Below are positions 55,843 through 64,000 of a stretch of DNA of 64,000 bases, piece after piece. The notes under the pieces were generated by a model that ran no database searches, had not been told where the DNA came from, and worked only from the letters and a program-made list of their open reading frames with translations. The stretch is taken from contig JAQGJP010000096.1 of the NCBI GenBank assembly GCA_028290545.1, forward strand, positions 1-64,000. Direction: 5' to 3'. The first letter of the stretch is position 1. Each line of letters starts with the position of its first letter. A program made the translations under genes and the position numbers. The DNA comes from Rhizobium sp. (GTDB lineage: Bacteria; Pseudomonadota; Alphaproteobacteria; Rhizobiales; Rhizobiaceae).

Positions 55843-58584
55843 TTACAGCGTGCGGGTGATCATCTCGACGCGGAAGCACTCGATGACATCGCCTGCGCGG
55901 ATGTCTTCGTAGTTCTCGAACGCCATGCCGCATTCCTGGCCGACCTGCACTTCGGACACTTCGTCCTTGAAGCGCTTGAGGGTCTTGAGCTTGCCTTCGT
56001 GGATGACCACGTTGTCGCGCAGCAGGCGGACGCCGACACCACGTTCGACCTTGCCTTCGGTGACACGGCAACCGGCGACCTTGCCGACCTTGGTGATGTT
56101 GAAGACTTCCTGGATCGATGCGTAACCTATGAAGGTTTCGCGACGTTCCGGCGGAAGCAGGCCCGACATGGCTGCCTTAACATCATCCACGAGATCATAG
56201 ATGATGTTGTAGTAACGGATTTCGATGCCTTCACGTTCGGCGGCTTCCCGCGCCTGCGGGTTGGCACGCACATTGAAGCCGATGATGGCGGCGCTGGACG
56301 CTTCGGCGAGCGAAATGTCCGATTCGGTGATCGCGCCGGCCCCAGAATGCACGATGCGGGCCCGGACTTCCTCGGTGGAAATCTTTTCGAGCGCACCGGC
56401 GATGGCTTCGATCGAACCCTGAACGTCGCCCTTGATGACCAGCGGGAATTCCTTGACGCCGGCAGCGGTCAACTGCGTCATCATCTGTTCGAGCGAACCG
56501 CGCTGGCCGGCATGGCGTGCGACGGCCTTCTCACGGGTCAGGCGCTGGCGGTACTCGGCGATTTCGCGGGCGCGGCTTTCGTTCTCCACTACCGCAAAGC
56601 GATCGCCTGCTTGCGGCGTGCCCTGAAGGCCGAGGACCTCCACGGGCGTTGCCGGACCGGCTTCCTTCATATGGTCGCCGTGATCGTTGACAAGGGCGCG
56701 CACACGACCCCACTGGTCGCCGGCGACGATGATCTGACCCGGCCGCAACGTGCCTTTCTGAACGAGGACGGTGGCAACGGAGCCGCGGCCACGGTCGAGC
56801 TTGGCTTCGACCACCGAACCTTCAGCCGTCCGGTTCGGATTGGCCTTGAGGTCGAGAATTTCGGCCTGCAGGTTGATCGCTTCCAGCAGTTTTTCGAGGC
56901 CGGCGCCGGTTTTCGCCGACACTTCGACATCCAGCACTTCGCCACCCATCGATTCGACGAACACTTCGTGCTGCAGCAGCTGGGTACGAACCTTCTGCGG
57001 ATCGGCAGAGGGCTTATCGACCTTGTTGATCGCCACGATGATCGGCACGCCGGCCGCCTTGGCATGGTTGATCGATTCGATCGTCTGCGGCATGACGCTG
57101 TCGTCGGCCGCGACCACCAGGATCGCGATATCCGTCACCTGCGCACCACGGGCACGCATGGCGGTGAACGCCGCATGGCCTGGCGTATCGATGAAGGTGA
57201 TCTTGTGACCGTTCTGTTCGACCTGATAGGCACCGATATGCTGGGTAATGCCACCGGCTTCGCCCGAGACCACAGTGGTGTTGCGGATCGCGTCGAGCAG
57301 CGAGGTCTTGCCGTGGTCGACATGGCCCATGATCGTGACCACAGGAGCACGCGGCAGCAATTCCTCGTCTTCGTCCGAACGGTTGAAGATCCCGAGTTCG
57401 ATATCCGATTCGGAAACGCGCTTGACCGTGTGGCCGAATTCGACGGCGATCAGTTCTGCCAAGTCGGCATCGATGATGTCGCCGGCCTTCAGCATCTGGC
57501 CTTCCTTCATCAGGAACTTGATGACATCGACCGAGCGTTCGGACATGCGCTGCGATAGTTCCTGAATGCTGATGGTTTCGGGGAGAATGACTTCGCGAAG
57601 AACCTTCTCGCGCACCTCCTGCATCTGCGAACGGCGGAATTTCTCCTGCCGGCGACGCATGGCCGAGAGCGAACGACCGCGACCGTTGCTATCCTCGTCC
57701 TCGCCACCGACGATCACCTTGGCGGGCGCGCGCCTGTTGTCCTCTACCTTGCGGGTCGGCTTGGGAGCCTCAACGCGTGGAGCGATCTTGCCGCGGACGG
57801 GGGCGCCACCGCGCGGCGCACTGCGCGTCTCTTCCTCTTCCATGCCGCGACCGCGGCCACGACCTGGGGGAACAAGAGCTGCCTTGCCGGGGGCGGCAGG
57901 CTGGGCGCCGGGTGCTGCCGGTCGGGCATCGGGGCGACGTGCCTGCGGAGATACATCCGCACGGCGAACGATCTCGGCGGTTGGCGCTGTCCGCACAACT
58001 TCGGCGACGACAGGCTCGGCCTGCACCTCGACGGGGGCTGCAACTTCGGCAACGATCCCGGTTTCGGCCTCTTCAGCCTTGCGTGCTGCCTCTTCGACGG
58101 TGCGCCGGGCGGCCTCCTCGACCATCGCCTTTTCACGGCGGATGGCTTCCTCGGCACGCTGCTTGGCTTCAGCGGCATCGCGGACCTGTGCCTCGGCCAA
58201 CGCCCTGCGACGGGCCTCGATCTCACCAGCGGAGAGATCGCTCAGCACGTTGCTCTGGCGATTGCCTTCGGGCCGGCGCTGCGGCTCAGGCCGGCGCTGC
58301 TGCTGCGGCTCGGGCCGGCGGTGCTGTTCCGGCTGAATACGCGGTGCTGGCTGGACCGGCTGCTGCGGCTGCGGCTTGGCCACAACAACAGGAGCGACCG
58401 CCACGATCGGCTTTTCGTCTTCGGGCCGTGTCGGCCGGCGCTTGCGGGTCTCCACGACAACAGCTTTCGTCCGGCCGCGTCCCATATCCTGGCGCACCGT
58501 TCCCTGTGCAAGGCCCGACGGTTTCAGCGTCAGCGTCTTCTTGCCTGATACATGCAGTGTCTTGTCGTCGTTGTTATCCGTCAT
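55843..58584 (-). CDS. infB: Translation initiation factor IF-2
   Basis: The 913-residue GTPase delivers fMet-tRNA to the 30S subunit. The N-terminal third is a long charged, Ala/Arg/Glu-rich region with an IF2 N-domain ([20 protein letters not shown]). The G domain has [10 protein letters not shown] (G1), DTPGHAAF (G3) and NKVDK (G4). The C-terminal domains end with [12 protein letters not shown]. The start ATG at 58584 ([20 protein letters not shown]) is the usual alphaproteobacterial N-terminus. It is the last gene of the rimP operon. Confidence 0.97.
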   Translation of the reverse strand: MTDNNDDKTLHVSGKKTLTLKPSGLAQGTVRQDMGRGRTKAVVVETRKRRPTRPEDEKPIVAVAPVVVAKPQPQQPVQPAPRIQPEQHRRPEPQQQRRPEPQRRPEGNRQSNVLSDLSAGEIEARRRALAEAQVRDAAEAKQRAEEAIRREKAMVEEAARRTVEEAARKAEEAETGIVAEVAAPVEVQAEPVVAEVVRTAPTAEIVRRADVSPQARRPDARPAAPGAQPAAPGKAALVPPGRGRGRGMEEEETRSAPRGGAPVRGKIAPRVEAPKPTRKVEDNRRAPAKVIVGGEDEDSNGRGRSLSAMRRRQEKFRRSQMQEVREKVLREVILPETISIQELSQRMSERSVDVIKFLMKEGQMLKAGDIIDADLAELIAVEFGHTVKRVSESDIELGIFNRSDEDEELLPRAPVVTIMGHVDHGKTSLLDAIRNTTVVSGEAGGITQHIGAYQVEQNGHKITFIDTPGHAAFTAMRARGAQVTDIAILVVAADDSVMPQTIESINHAKAAGVPIIVAINKVDKPSADPQKVRTQLLQHEVFVESMGGEVLDVEVSAKTGAGLEKLLEAINLQAEILDLKANPNRTAEGSVVEAKLDRGRGSVATVLVQKGTLRPGQIIVAGDQWGRVRALVNDHGDHMKEAGPATPVEVLGLQGTPQAGDRFAVVENESRAREIAEYRQRLTREKAVARHAGQRGSLEQMMTQLTAAGVKEFPLVIKGDVQGSIEAIAGALEKISTEEVRARIVHSGAGAITESDISLAEASSAAIIGFNVRANPQAREAAEREGIEIRYYNIIYDLVDDVKAAMSGLLPPERRETFIGYASIQEVFNITKVGKVAGCRVTEGKVERGVGVRLLRDNVVIHEGKLKTLKRFKDEVSEVQVGQECGMAFENYEDIRAGDVIECFRVEMITRTL

Positions 58585-58654
58585 TCCGGTCCCGTGTTTT
58601 CCAGGCCAAACTACCGGGCGGCAGGCGGCCTTCGTCTGAAAATTATCGCGGCAC

Positions 58655-59302
58655 TCATGTGTCGGAAGCTTTATCCGAACTGCCGCCACGATAGGTCTCA
58701 AGCAGTTTCGCGCGCTTCACTACACCCTCACCGGCCTGCCCTGCAAGCGCTACGGCGTGGATAAATGCATTATCGCCCATCAGTTCCTGCATTTCTTCAT
58801 ATGTCATCAGCCGGAATGCAGGGACTTCTTCCGGCTCATCCATCGTCATGGCCCAGGCCTTGCGCGCCGAGGCAATCTTCCTGACGCCATCGGCGGCAGC
58901 ATCGTTTGCGTGGAACACCGCGAGTGCCGCGCCCGAGCGCACCGCATTGTCCACCTTCATCGTCCCGGAAAGAAACTGGCTCGCCTTGCGCGCCATGTTC
59001 ATCATTCCGGTCATCTGCATTACCAGCAACCGATCGACCTGCTGGGCAAGATCGGCGGCCGGCTTTATGTCTTTCTTCAACGCGCGCGCAAAAATATTCT
59101 TCTGCACGGCCTTCTCCACCAGGGCGCGCTCGGCTTTCACCGAACAGCCGCGCCCCGGCAGCGCGCGTTTCAGATCCGGCACCACCGACCCGTCCGGCCC
59201 TGCCACGAAGCGGATCATCGCTTCCGCAGGCAGGCTCTCGCGTGTCACGATGCACATGCGTTCATTCATCAGCTCGTCCTGGTCGTCATTGTCGGGCTGC
59301 AT
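58655..59302 (-). CDS. RNA-binding protein, YlxR (DUF448) plus L7Ae-like domain
   Basis: A 215-residue protein combining YlxR ([36 protein letters not shown]) at about residues 12-90 with an L7Ae/L30e-like domain at about 95-195 ([38 protein letters not shown]). Alphaproteobacteria usually carry this fused form between nusA and infB. It binds RNA but its exact role is unclear. It is 15 bp downstream of nusA. Confidence 0.9.
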   Translation of the reverse strand: MQPDNDDQDELMNERMCIVTRESLPAEAMIRFVAGPDGSVVPDLKRALPGRGCSVKAERALVEKAVQKNIFARALKKDIKPAADLAQQVDRLLVMQMTGMMNMARKASQFLSGTMKVDNAVRSGAALAVFHANDAAADGVRKIASARKAWAMTMDEPEEVPAFRLMTYEEMQELMGDNAFIHAVALAGQAGEGVVKRAKLLETYRGGSSDKASDT

Positions 59303-59317
59303 GAATGATTGCCGATC

Positions 59318-60946
59318 CTATGCTTCTGTCTCGACTTCTTCAGCTTCCGGCTCGTCGCTGCTGGCGGCAGCCAGAGCTTCGGCTTCCTTGGCCAGATCGT
59401 CTTCCGTGATCCAGCCCGCCGACAGGCGTGCTTGCAGGATCATACCTTCGGCATCGGTTCGCGATACGTCGAGCTTCTGGAAAAGGCCTTCGAAACGCTT
59501 GGTTTCGCCGTTCTTCTTTTCCGTCCAGCCGACCAGATCGTCCGCCGCGCAACCGGCGAAATCCTCGATCGTCTTGATGCCGTCCTGGCCGAGTGCGACC
59601 AGCATTTTCGCGGTCATGCCCTCGATCTGGTAAAGCTCGTCCTCGACGCCCATGGCTTTACGCTTGGCATCCAGTTCGGCTTCCAGCTTTTCGAGATATT
59701 CTTTGGCACGGTTCTGCAGTTCTTCGGCGGTCTCGTCGTCGAAACCATCGATCGAGGAAATTTCGCTCGGATCGACAAAGGCGAGTTCCTCAACCTGTGC
59801 GAAGCCTTCGGAGGCGAGTACCTGACCGACCATTTCGTCGACGTCGAGCGCTTCCATGAAGAGTGCGGTGCGTTCGTTGAATTCCTTCTGGCGGCGGCCG
59901 GATTCCTCGGCTTCGGTCAGGATGTCGATATCCCAGCCGGTCAGCTGCGAGGCGAGGCGGACGTTCTGGCCACGGCGGCCGATGGCCAGCGACAGCTGCT
60001 CATCCGGCACGACGACCTCGATGCGTTCGGCATCCTCGTCCAGCACCACCTTGGCGACCTCCGCCGGCTGCAGCGCATTGACGATGAAGTTCGCCGGATC
60101 GTTCGACCACGGAATGATGTCGATCTTCTCGCCCTGGAGTTCCGCCACCACGGCCTGGACGCGCGAACCGCGCATACCGACGCAGGCGCCAACCGGATCG
60201 ATTGACGAATCGTTGGAGATCACGGCGATCTTGGCGCGTGAACCCGGATCGCGGGCGACCGAGCGGATTTCGATGATGCCGTCGTAGATTTCCGGCACTT
60301 CCATGGTGAAGAGCTTGACCATGAACTGCGGATGCGTGCGCGACAGGAAGATCTGCGGACCGCGCTGTTCGCGGCGGACATCGTAGACGAAGGCGCGGAC
60401 GCGGTCGCCGGGGCGCATGGCTTCACGCGGAATCATTTCGTCGCGGCGGATGATGCCTTCGCCACGCCCGAGATCAACGATCACATTGCCATATTCGACG
60501 CGCTTGACCGTGCCGTTGATGATCTCGCCGATGCGGTCCTTGTATTCGTCGAACTGGCGGTCACGCTCGGCTTCGCGCACTTTCTGAACGATGACCTGCT
60601 TGGCAGATTGGGCGGCAATGCGGCCGAAATCCATTGGCGGCAGCGGATCGGCAATGAAATCGCCGATCTGCGCATCCGGATTGCGGTCGCGTGCCAGGAG
60701 AAGCGGGATCTCGCGGGAATAATCTTCCGCATGATCGACCACTTCGAGAAGGCGCTGCAGCTTCATCTCGCCCGTCTTGGGATTGATGTCGGCCTTGATG
60801 TTTGACTCGGTGCCGTAGCGCGAGCGTGCGGCCTTCTGGATCGCGTCGGCCATCGCGGCGAGAACGATCTCGCGGTCGATCGACTTTTCGCGGGCAACCG
60901 CGTCGGCGATCTGGAGCAGTTCCAGCCTGTTAGCACTCACTACCAT
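59318..60946 (-). CDS. nusA: Transcription termination/antitermination protein NusA
   Basis: The 542-residue protein has the N-terminal RNA-polymerase-binding domain (residues ~1-125), S1 (~135-200, [20 protein letters not shown]), KH1 and KH2 ([40 protein letters not shown]) and C-terminal acidic/helix-hairpin-helix repeats. It controls pausing and termination. It begins 60 bp after rimP and its end abuts the ylxR gene. Confidence 0.97.
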   Translation of the reverse strand: MVVSANRLELLQIADAVAREKSIDREIVLAAMADAIQKAARSRYGTESNIKADINPKTGEMKLQRLLEVVDHAEDYSREIPLLLARDRNPDAQIGDFIADPLPPMDFGRIAAQSAKQVIVQKVREAERDRQFDEYKDRIGEIINGTVKRVEYGNVIVDLGRGEGIIRRDEMIPREAMRPGDRVRAFVYDVRREQRGPQIFLSRTHPQFMVKLFTMEVPEIYDGIIEIRSVARDPGSRAKIAVISNDSSIDPVGACVGMRGSRVQAVVAELQGEKIDIIPWSNDPANFIVNALQPAEVAKVVLDEDAERIEVVVPDEQLSLAIGRRGQNVRLASQLTGWDIDILTEAEESGRRQKEFNERTALFMEALDVDEMVGQVLASEGFAQVEELAFVDPSEISSIDGFDDETAEELQNRAKEYLEKLEAELDAKRKAMGVEDELYQIEGMTAKMLVALGQDGIKTIEDFAGCAADDLVGWTEKKNGETKRFEGLFQKLDVSRTDAEGMILQARLSAGWITEDDLAKEAEALAAASSDEPEAEEVETEA

Positions 60947-61006
60947 CGTCTTAAGTCTCCATTCTGATGGTCAAGTCATTGAGAAAGAACCAATGCCACA
61001 CGGCTA

Positions 61007-61597
61007 TCAGGCTTCTTCCTCGTCCTCATTGTTCTGGTTTGCGGCGTTACGCGCGTCCTTGTCGGCCTTCAGCGCAACGCGGATCAGCTCGTCGGTCAGG
61101 ATCAACCGGGCTTCGGCAAGCGCCGAAAACGGGATCATGACCTGCGCATTCTCGCCATCGGCAGGCTGGTCGCGATCAAGCATGAAGCCATCGTCGGTAA
61201 CCTCGAGGATCGTACCCCGAAACCGCTTGCGGCCTTCCACGATGACCGAAGTCTCGCATTTCAGCAGGTGGCCAGCCCATCTGCGGAAGTCTGCCTTACG
61301 CACCATCGGCCGGTCGATGCCGGGCGACGACATTTCCAGATGGTACATTTTGTCGATCGGATCTTCAACGTCGAGTACCGGCGAGATCGCCGTCGACAGA
61401 ATTTCGCAATCGTTGACCGTCATCGTGCCATCGGGGTGCTCGGCCATGATCTGCAATGTCAGGCCGTTCTGGCCTGAAAGCTTGACGCGCACCAGCTGGT
61501 AGCCAAGGCCCATGATAACAGGCTCGATAATGGCCGCAACGCGGGCATCGATGCCTGTTTCGGTGATCAGTCTCGGTTCGATAACCGTTTCGTTCAT
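61007..61597 (-). CDS. rimP: Ribosome maturation factor RimP
   Basis: A 196-residue protein for 30S assembly: [40 protein letters not shown] and the C-terminal SH3-like domain with [15 protein letters not shown]. The end is acidic (NNEDEEEA), as in rhizobial versions. It is the first gene of rimP-nusA-ylxR-infB. Promoter elements in the 243-bp gap to the ArsR gene are not obvious. Confidence 0.95.
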   Translation of the reverse strand: MNETVIEPRLITETGIDARVAAIIEPVIMGLGYQLVRVKLSGQNGLTLQIMAEHPDGTMTVNDCEILSTAISPVLDVEDPIDKMYHLEMSSPGIDRPMVRKADFRRWAGHLLKCETSVIVEGRKRFRGTILEVTDDGFMLDRDQPADGENAQVMIPFSALAEARLILTDELIRVALKADKDARNAANQNNEDEEEA

Positions 61598-61780
61598 CAG
61601 CTCTCGTTTCGTCCGGCCGTGCCGGAGCTAACAAAAAAGAGCGGGTCCTTGCGGCCCCACCCTTCATCTAAAGATCAAGAATTTCACCGGCTATATACGC
61701 CGGCCTAGCGCAAATAGCAAGCTTTCCGCCGTCTGCTCGAAAAAGTTTCGGTGGACGAAGATTCCCCTGCCTGCAAAAAT

Positions 61781-61838
61781 ATTCACCCATATGGTTGACT
61801 ATTGAGATGGAAAGCAATATTCAACCGTAAGGGTGAAT
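61781..61838. promoter_or_regulatory. Operator-like inverted repeat before ArsR gene
   Basis: ATTCACCCATATGGTTG (61781-61797) and CAACCGTAAGGGTGAAT (61822-61838) are inverted copies with 2 mismatches. The second arm ends 2 bp before the ATG at 61841. Spacing and position suit repression of the gene by its own ArsR-type product. Confidence 0.6.
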
Positions 61839-61840
61839 AA

Positions 61841-62176
61841 ATGGACGATGATGCTCTGTCACGAATTCTGAAAGCCGCTGGCGATACAACCCGGCGTCAT
61901 ATCTTGACGCTGCTTGTTCAGGAAGGGGCGTTGAGAGTGACCGCGCTCGGCGCCCATTTTGACATGTCCCTGAATTCCGTCTCCAAGCACATCAAGGTTT
62001 TGGAGGAGGCGGGACTGGTCACCCGCCGGACTTTGGGCCGTGAGCATTTCATCGCGGCCGAGCTCGAACCGCTGAAGCATACGGAAAAATGGTTCGGGCA
62101 ACTGAAGTCGGTATGGGAACTACGCCTGTCGGCGCTCGATCAACTGCTCATTACAAAGGAACACGACGATGAGTGA
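61841..62176 (+). CDS. ArsR-type winged-helix regulator
   Basis: A 111-residue ArsR-family regulator: SRILKAAGDTTRRHILTLLV, LGAHFDMSLNSVSKHIKVLE and EAGLVTRRTLGREHFI are its winged helix. There is no cysteine metal site, so it is likely a non-metal sensor, as in ArsR proteins paired with SRPBCC partners. The end overlaps the SRPBCC gene by 8 nt. Confidence 0.9.
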   Translation: MDDDALSRILKAAGDTTRRHILTLLVQEGALRVTALGAHFDMSLNSVSKHIKVLEEAGLVTRRTLGREHFIAAELEPLKHTEKWFGQLKSVWELRLSALDQLLITKEHDDE

Positions 62177-62615
62177 ACTCGCTACCATGAATGAACTTGA
62201 ACTGACCGTAAGCCGCACGTTCGCCGCCTCACGGGAAAAGGTCTTCAATGCCTGGCTCGCACCGGAACTGCTTGCAAAATTCATGCGTCCGTGTGATGGC
62301 GAGGGCATGGACGCGAGGGTTGAAAACAACCCGGTCAAGGGTGGCCGCTTTTCGATCGTCATGAAGCTGGAGGACCGGGAAATTCCCCATGCCGGAACCT
62401 ATCTCGAAGTCGATCCCTATTCACGCCTCGCATTCACCTGGGAGTCGCCCTTTTCGCTGGATGACAGCATCGTGACGATTGACCTCACCGAAATCGACAG
62501 CCGCACCACGCAACTCACGCTGAGGCAGGTCAAGTTTGCGAATGAGGGCGCCCGGAACGGCCACGAGGCCGGCTGGACAAGGATCTTCGATCAATTATCC
62601 AAGGCGTTAGCCTGA
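62169..62615 (+). CDS. SRPBCC (AHSA1-type) protein
   Basis: A 148-residue START/Bet v1-fold protein (ELTVSRTFAASREKVFNAWL, FSIVMKLEDREIPHAGTYLE, SRLAFTWESPFSLDD, GWTRIFDQLSKALA). It belongs to the AHSA1-like group often cotranscribed with an ArsR regulator. Its ligand is unknown. The ATG overlaps the ArsR gene end, so the pair is coupled. Confidence 0.9.
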   Translation: MSELATMNELELTVSRTFAASREKVFNAWLAPELLAKFMRPCDGEGMDARVENNPVKGGRFSIVMKLEDREIPHAGTYLEVDPYSRLAFTWESPFSLDDSIVTIDLTEIDSRTTQLTLRQVKFANEGARNGHEAGWTRIFDQLSKALA

Positions 62616-62631
62616 CGGTTTTGGGGAGGCT

Positions 62632-62647
62632 GGGCGGACTGCCGCCC
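62632..62647. terminator. Short hairpin between convergent genes
   Basis: GGGCGG / CCGCCC (62632-62637 with 62642-62647) with a 4-nt loop lies between the SRPBCC and transglycosylase gene ends. No T tract is seen; it is a weak candidate. Confidence 0.35.
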
Positions 62648-62652
62648 GGCCG

Positions 62653-63894
62653 TCATATCTTGCCGAGCAGCGCCTCATCCGGATAGCAGGTCGGCTTCAT
62701 GCCGTTCTTTTCCTGCCAGCGGCCGATCGAGCGGCGGGTCTTGAAGCCGGGCAGACCGTCGACCTTTCCGACATCGTTGCCGAGCTTCGCGAGCCTCTTC
62801 TGCATCGACAGCACATCCGAACGAAGCATATGGCCGACCTTGCCCCATCTGCCCTTGAAGGCTCCTGAATTCGAAGCGATTCGGTCGGCGAGGTTGCCGA
62901 TGAACAGCGCGTAGAGGTCGGAATTGTTGTATTCCTTGATCACGTAGAAATTCGGCGTGACGACGAATTCCGGACCGTGGCGACCGGCGGGCACCAGCAT
63001 CATGCTGTCGGCTTTCAGTTCGGCCGATGGAAAAGACTTGCCGGAAATGCGCTCTATGCCCAGCGAGGCCCAGTTCTTCAGGGGCTGGGCGAGATCGGGG
63101 CCTTCCTGCGCGCAGGAGACTTTTTCCGGAATCGCCACTTCATAGCCCCAGCTGCGATGACCCTGCCAGCCTTTTGCCACGAGATAACTGGCGATCGAGC
63201 CCAGAGCATCCGGCACCGAATTCCAGATGTCCTTGTCGCCGTCGCCGTCGAAATCCACGGCATATTTCAGATAACTCGAGGGCATGAACTGTGGTTGGCC
63301 CATGGCGCCGGCCCAGGAGCCTTTCATAATGGCAGGATCGATACCCTGCTCGACCATCTGCAATGCCGCCATCAGTTCCTTCGTGAAGAGTTCCTTGCGG
63401 TCGCCCATGAAGGCCATGGTGGCGAGCACATCCATCTCGGAAGAGGTGATCCTGGCCTTGCCATAGCCGGTCTCCCGGCCCCAGATGGCGAGCACGATCT
63501 CGCCGGGCACGCCATATTTGCGCTCGATCTTCTTGAGCAGGCTTGTATGTTCGGAGGCATAGGCCCTGCCGGTCAATGCGAGCTTCGAGAGGCGGCCCTC
63601 ATCGAAATAGGGGCCGGGCGTGGAAAACTCCGCCTGGCTTTGTTTCTTTCTTTTCTTCGGCTTTTCGCCTGGCGGTACCAGATCGGGGAGTTTCCAGTTG
63701 ATCCTTACGCCGGAAAACGCCCGGTCGAACGCTTTCCTCGAAATGCCCTGGGATTGCGCCGCCGGCCAGATGTCGCTCTCGATCCAGGCATGAAACTGCT
63801 TTTCGACCACGGCCTGCGAGGCGGCGTGGGCGATTCCAATCGTTACAAGGAGTACCAGCAGCGCCGCAAATATACGCTTCACACAAAATGCCAT
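62653..63894 (-). CDS. Lytic murein transglycosylase (MltB family)
   Basis: A 413-residue periplasmic enzyme that cleaves peptidoglycan to 1,6-anhydro-muropeptides. The signal peptide is IFAALLVLLVTIGIAHA. The MltB-type SLT domain (about residues 30-325) shows the catalytic Glu in AIWGRETGYGK, GAMGQPQFMPSSYLKYAVDF and SIASYLVAKGWQGHRSWGYE. A C-terminal peptidoglycan-binding domain follows (MQKRLAKLGNDVGKVDGLPG, RRSIGRWQEKNGM). ATG 63894 is preceded by GGGGAGGG. It is 20 bp downstream of recR. Confidence 0.92.
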   Translation of the reverse strand: MAFCVKRIFAALLVLLVTIGIAHAASQAVVEKQFHAWIESDIWPAAQSQGISRKAFDRAFSGVRINWKLPDLVPPGEKPKKRKKQSQAEFSTPGPYFDEGRLSKLALTGRAYASEHTSLLKKIERKYGVPGEIVLAIWGRETGYGKARITSSEMDVLATMAFMGDRKELFTKELMAALQMVEQGIDPAIMKGSWAGAMGQPQFMPSSYLKYAVDFDGDGDKDIWNSVPDALGSIASYLVAKGWQGHRSWGYEVAIPEKVSCAQEGPDLAQPLKNWASLGIERISGKSFPSAELKADSMMLVPAGRHGPEFVVTPNFYVIKEYNNSDLYALFIGNLADRIASNSGAFKGRWGKVGHMLRSDVLSMQKRLAKLGNDVGKVDGLPGFKTRRSIGRWQEKNGMKPTCYPDEALLGKI

Positions 63895-63914
63895 TGAAGC
63901 CCTCCCCGTCATCG

Positions 63915-64000
63915 TCAAATCACCGTTCTCGACCGCAGCGCCGCCGTCAGCGTCCCTTCATCGAGATAATCCAGTTCTCCGCCGACCGGAACGCCATGCG
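63915..64000 (-). CDS. recR: Recombination protein RecR, 3' end
   Basis: The last 28 codons of recR lie at the window edge: GVPVGGELDYLDEGTLTAAL and RSRTVI match the conserved RecR C-terminus. RecR with RecF and RecO loads RecA at gaps. The gene is cut by the window, not broken. In rhizobia a lytic transglycosylase often follows recR, as here. Confidence 0.85.
   Translation of the reverse strand, partial: HGVPVGGELDYLDEGTLTAALRSRTVI

Noticed and set aside
55735-57558. 607-codon plus-strand frame
   Set aside because: It is antisense to infB; no family similarity.

Overview
The window is chromosomal DNA of an alphaproteobacterium of the order Rhizobiales, most probably Rhizobiaceae (Rhizobium/Agrobacterium group). 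I infer this from the class II EPSP synthase, which closely resembles as I remember it the enzyme of Agrobacterium sp. CP4, from the Irr regulator beside fabA-fabB-fabI, from the cycM/kdsB/pheA block, from the rimP-nusA-ylxR-infB and rbfA-truB-rpsO-pnp blocks, and from typical rhizobial families (TIGR02300, DUF6665, TPR-bearing class III cyclase).

Region 1 to about 11.7 kb is accessory DNA rich in decayed genes: an IS3-family transposase fragment joined to a truncated DUF2270 gene, a 524-bp internally deleted IS1182-like element that keeps both inverted repeats, a 5'-truncated RTX beta-roll gene, a chemoreceptor fragment, an ECF sigma factor/hydrolase/EthD operon, a class III cyclase with TolB-like and TPR regions, and a DUF3489-DUF2924-serine recombinase cassette whose recombinase is broken, ending beside tRNA-Ala(GGC).

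Region 11.8 to 24.4 kb holds core genes (TIGR02300 protein, aroA, cmk, rpsA). An accessory block of about 8 kb lies between aroA and cmk. It carries a decayed AbiEii-type toxin with an intact small partner, a frameshifted glutathione S-transferase, a LysR/SDR divergent pair, GFA and VOC proteins, and a large hybrid sensor kinase coupled to a DUF1810 gene.

Region 24.4 to 36.9 kb: a long low-complexity protein with 25-residue repeats, DUF6665, DUF1697, DUF817, an RNase D-like exonuclease, an AsnC-type ligand-binding protein, pheA, kdsB, the anchored cytochrome c CycM, and a membrane-protein group including TMEM43 and YdcF families.

Region 36.9 to 39.3 kb is a visibly AT-rich two-gene insertion: a small one-TM protein resembling EACC1 followed after 4 nt by a caspase-fold protease with three C-terminal membrane helices. 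I consider it the best candidate for an undescribed system, plausibly a suicide or defence module.

Region 39.3 to 64 kb: a TRIC-type channel, a periplasmic phytase/esterase-like protein, irr, fabA-fabB-fabI (unsaturated fatty-acid synthesis and enoyl reduction), LuxR-type and AraC-type regulators, an RsmC-like methyltransferase, and the translation/RNA blocks pnp-rpsO-truB-rbfA and infB-ylxR-nusA-rimP. The last two are separated by a sulfonate-type ABC transporter operon (ssuA-ssuC-ssuB). The window ends with an ArsR-SRPBCC pair with a clear operator, a lytic transglycosylase and the 3' end of recR.
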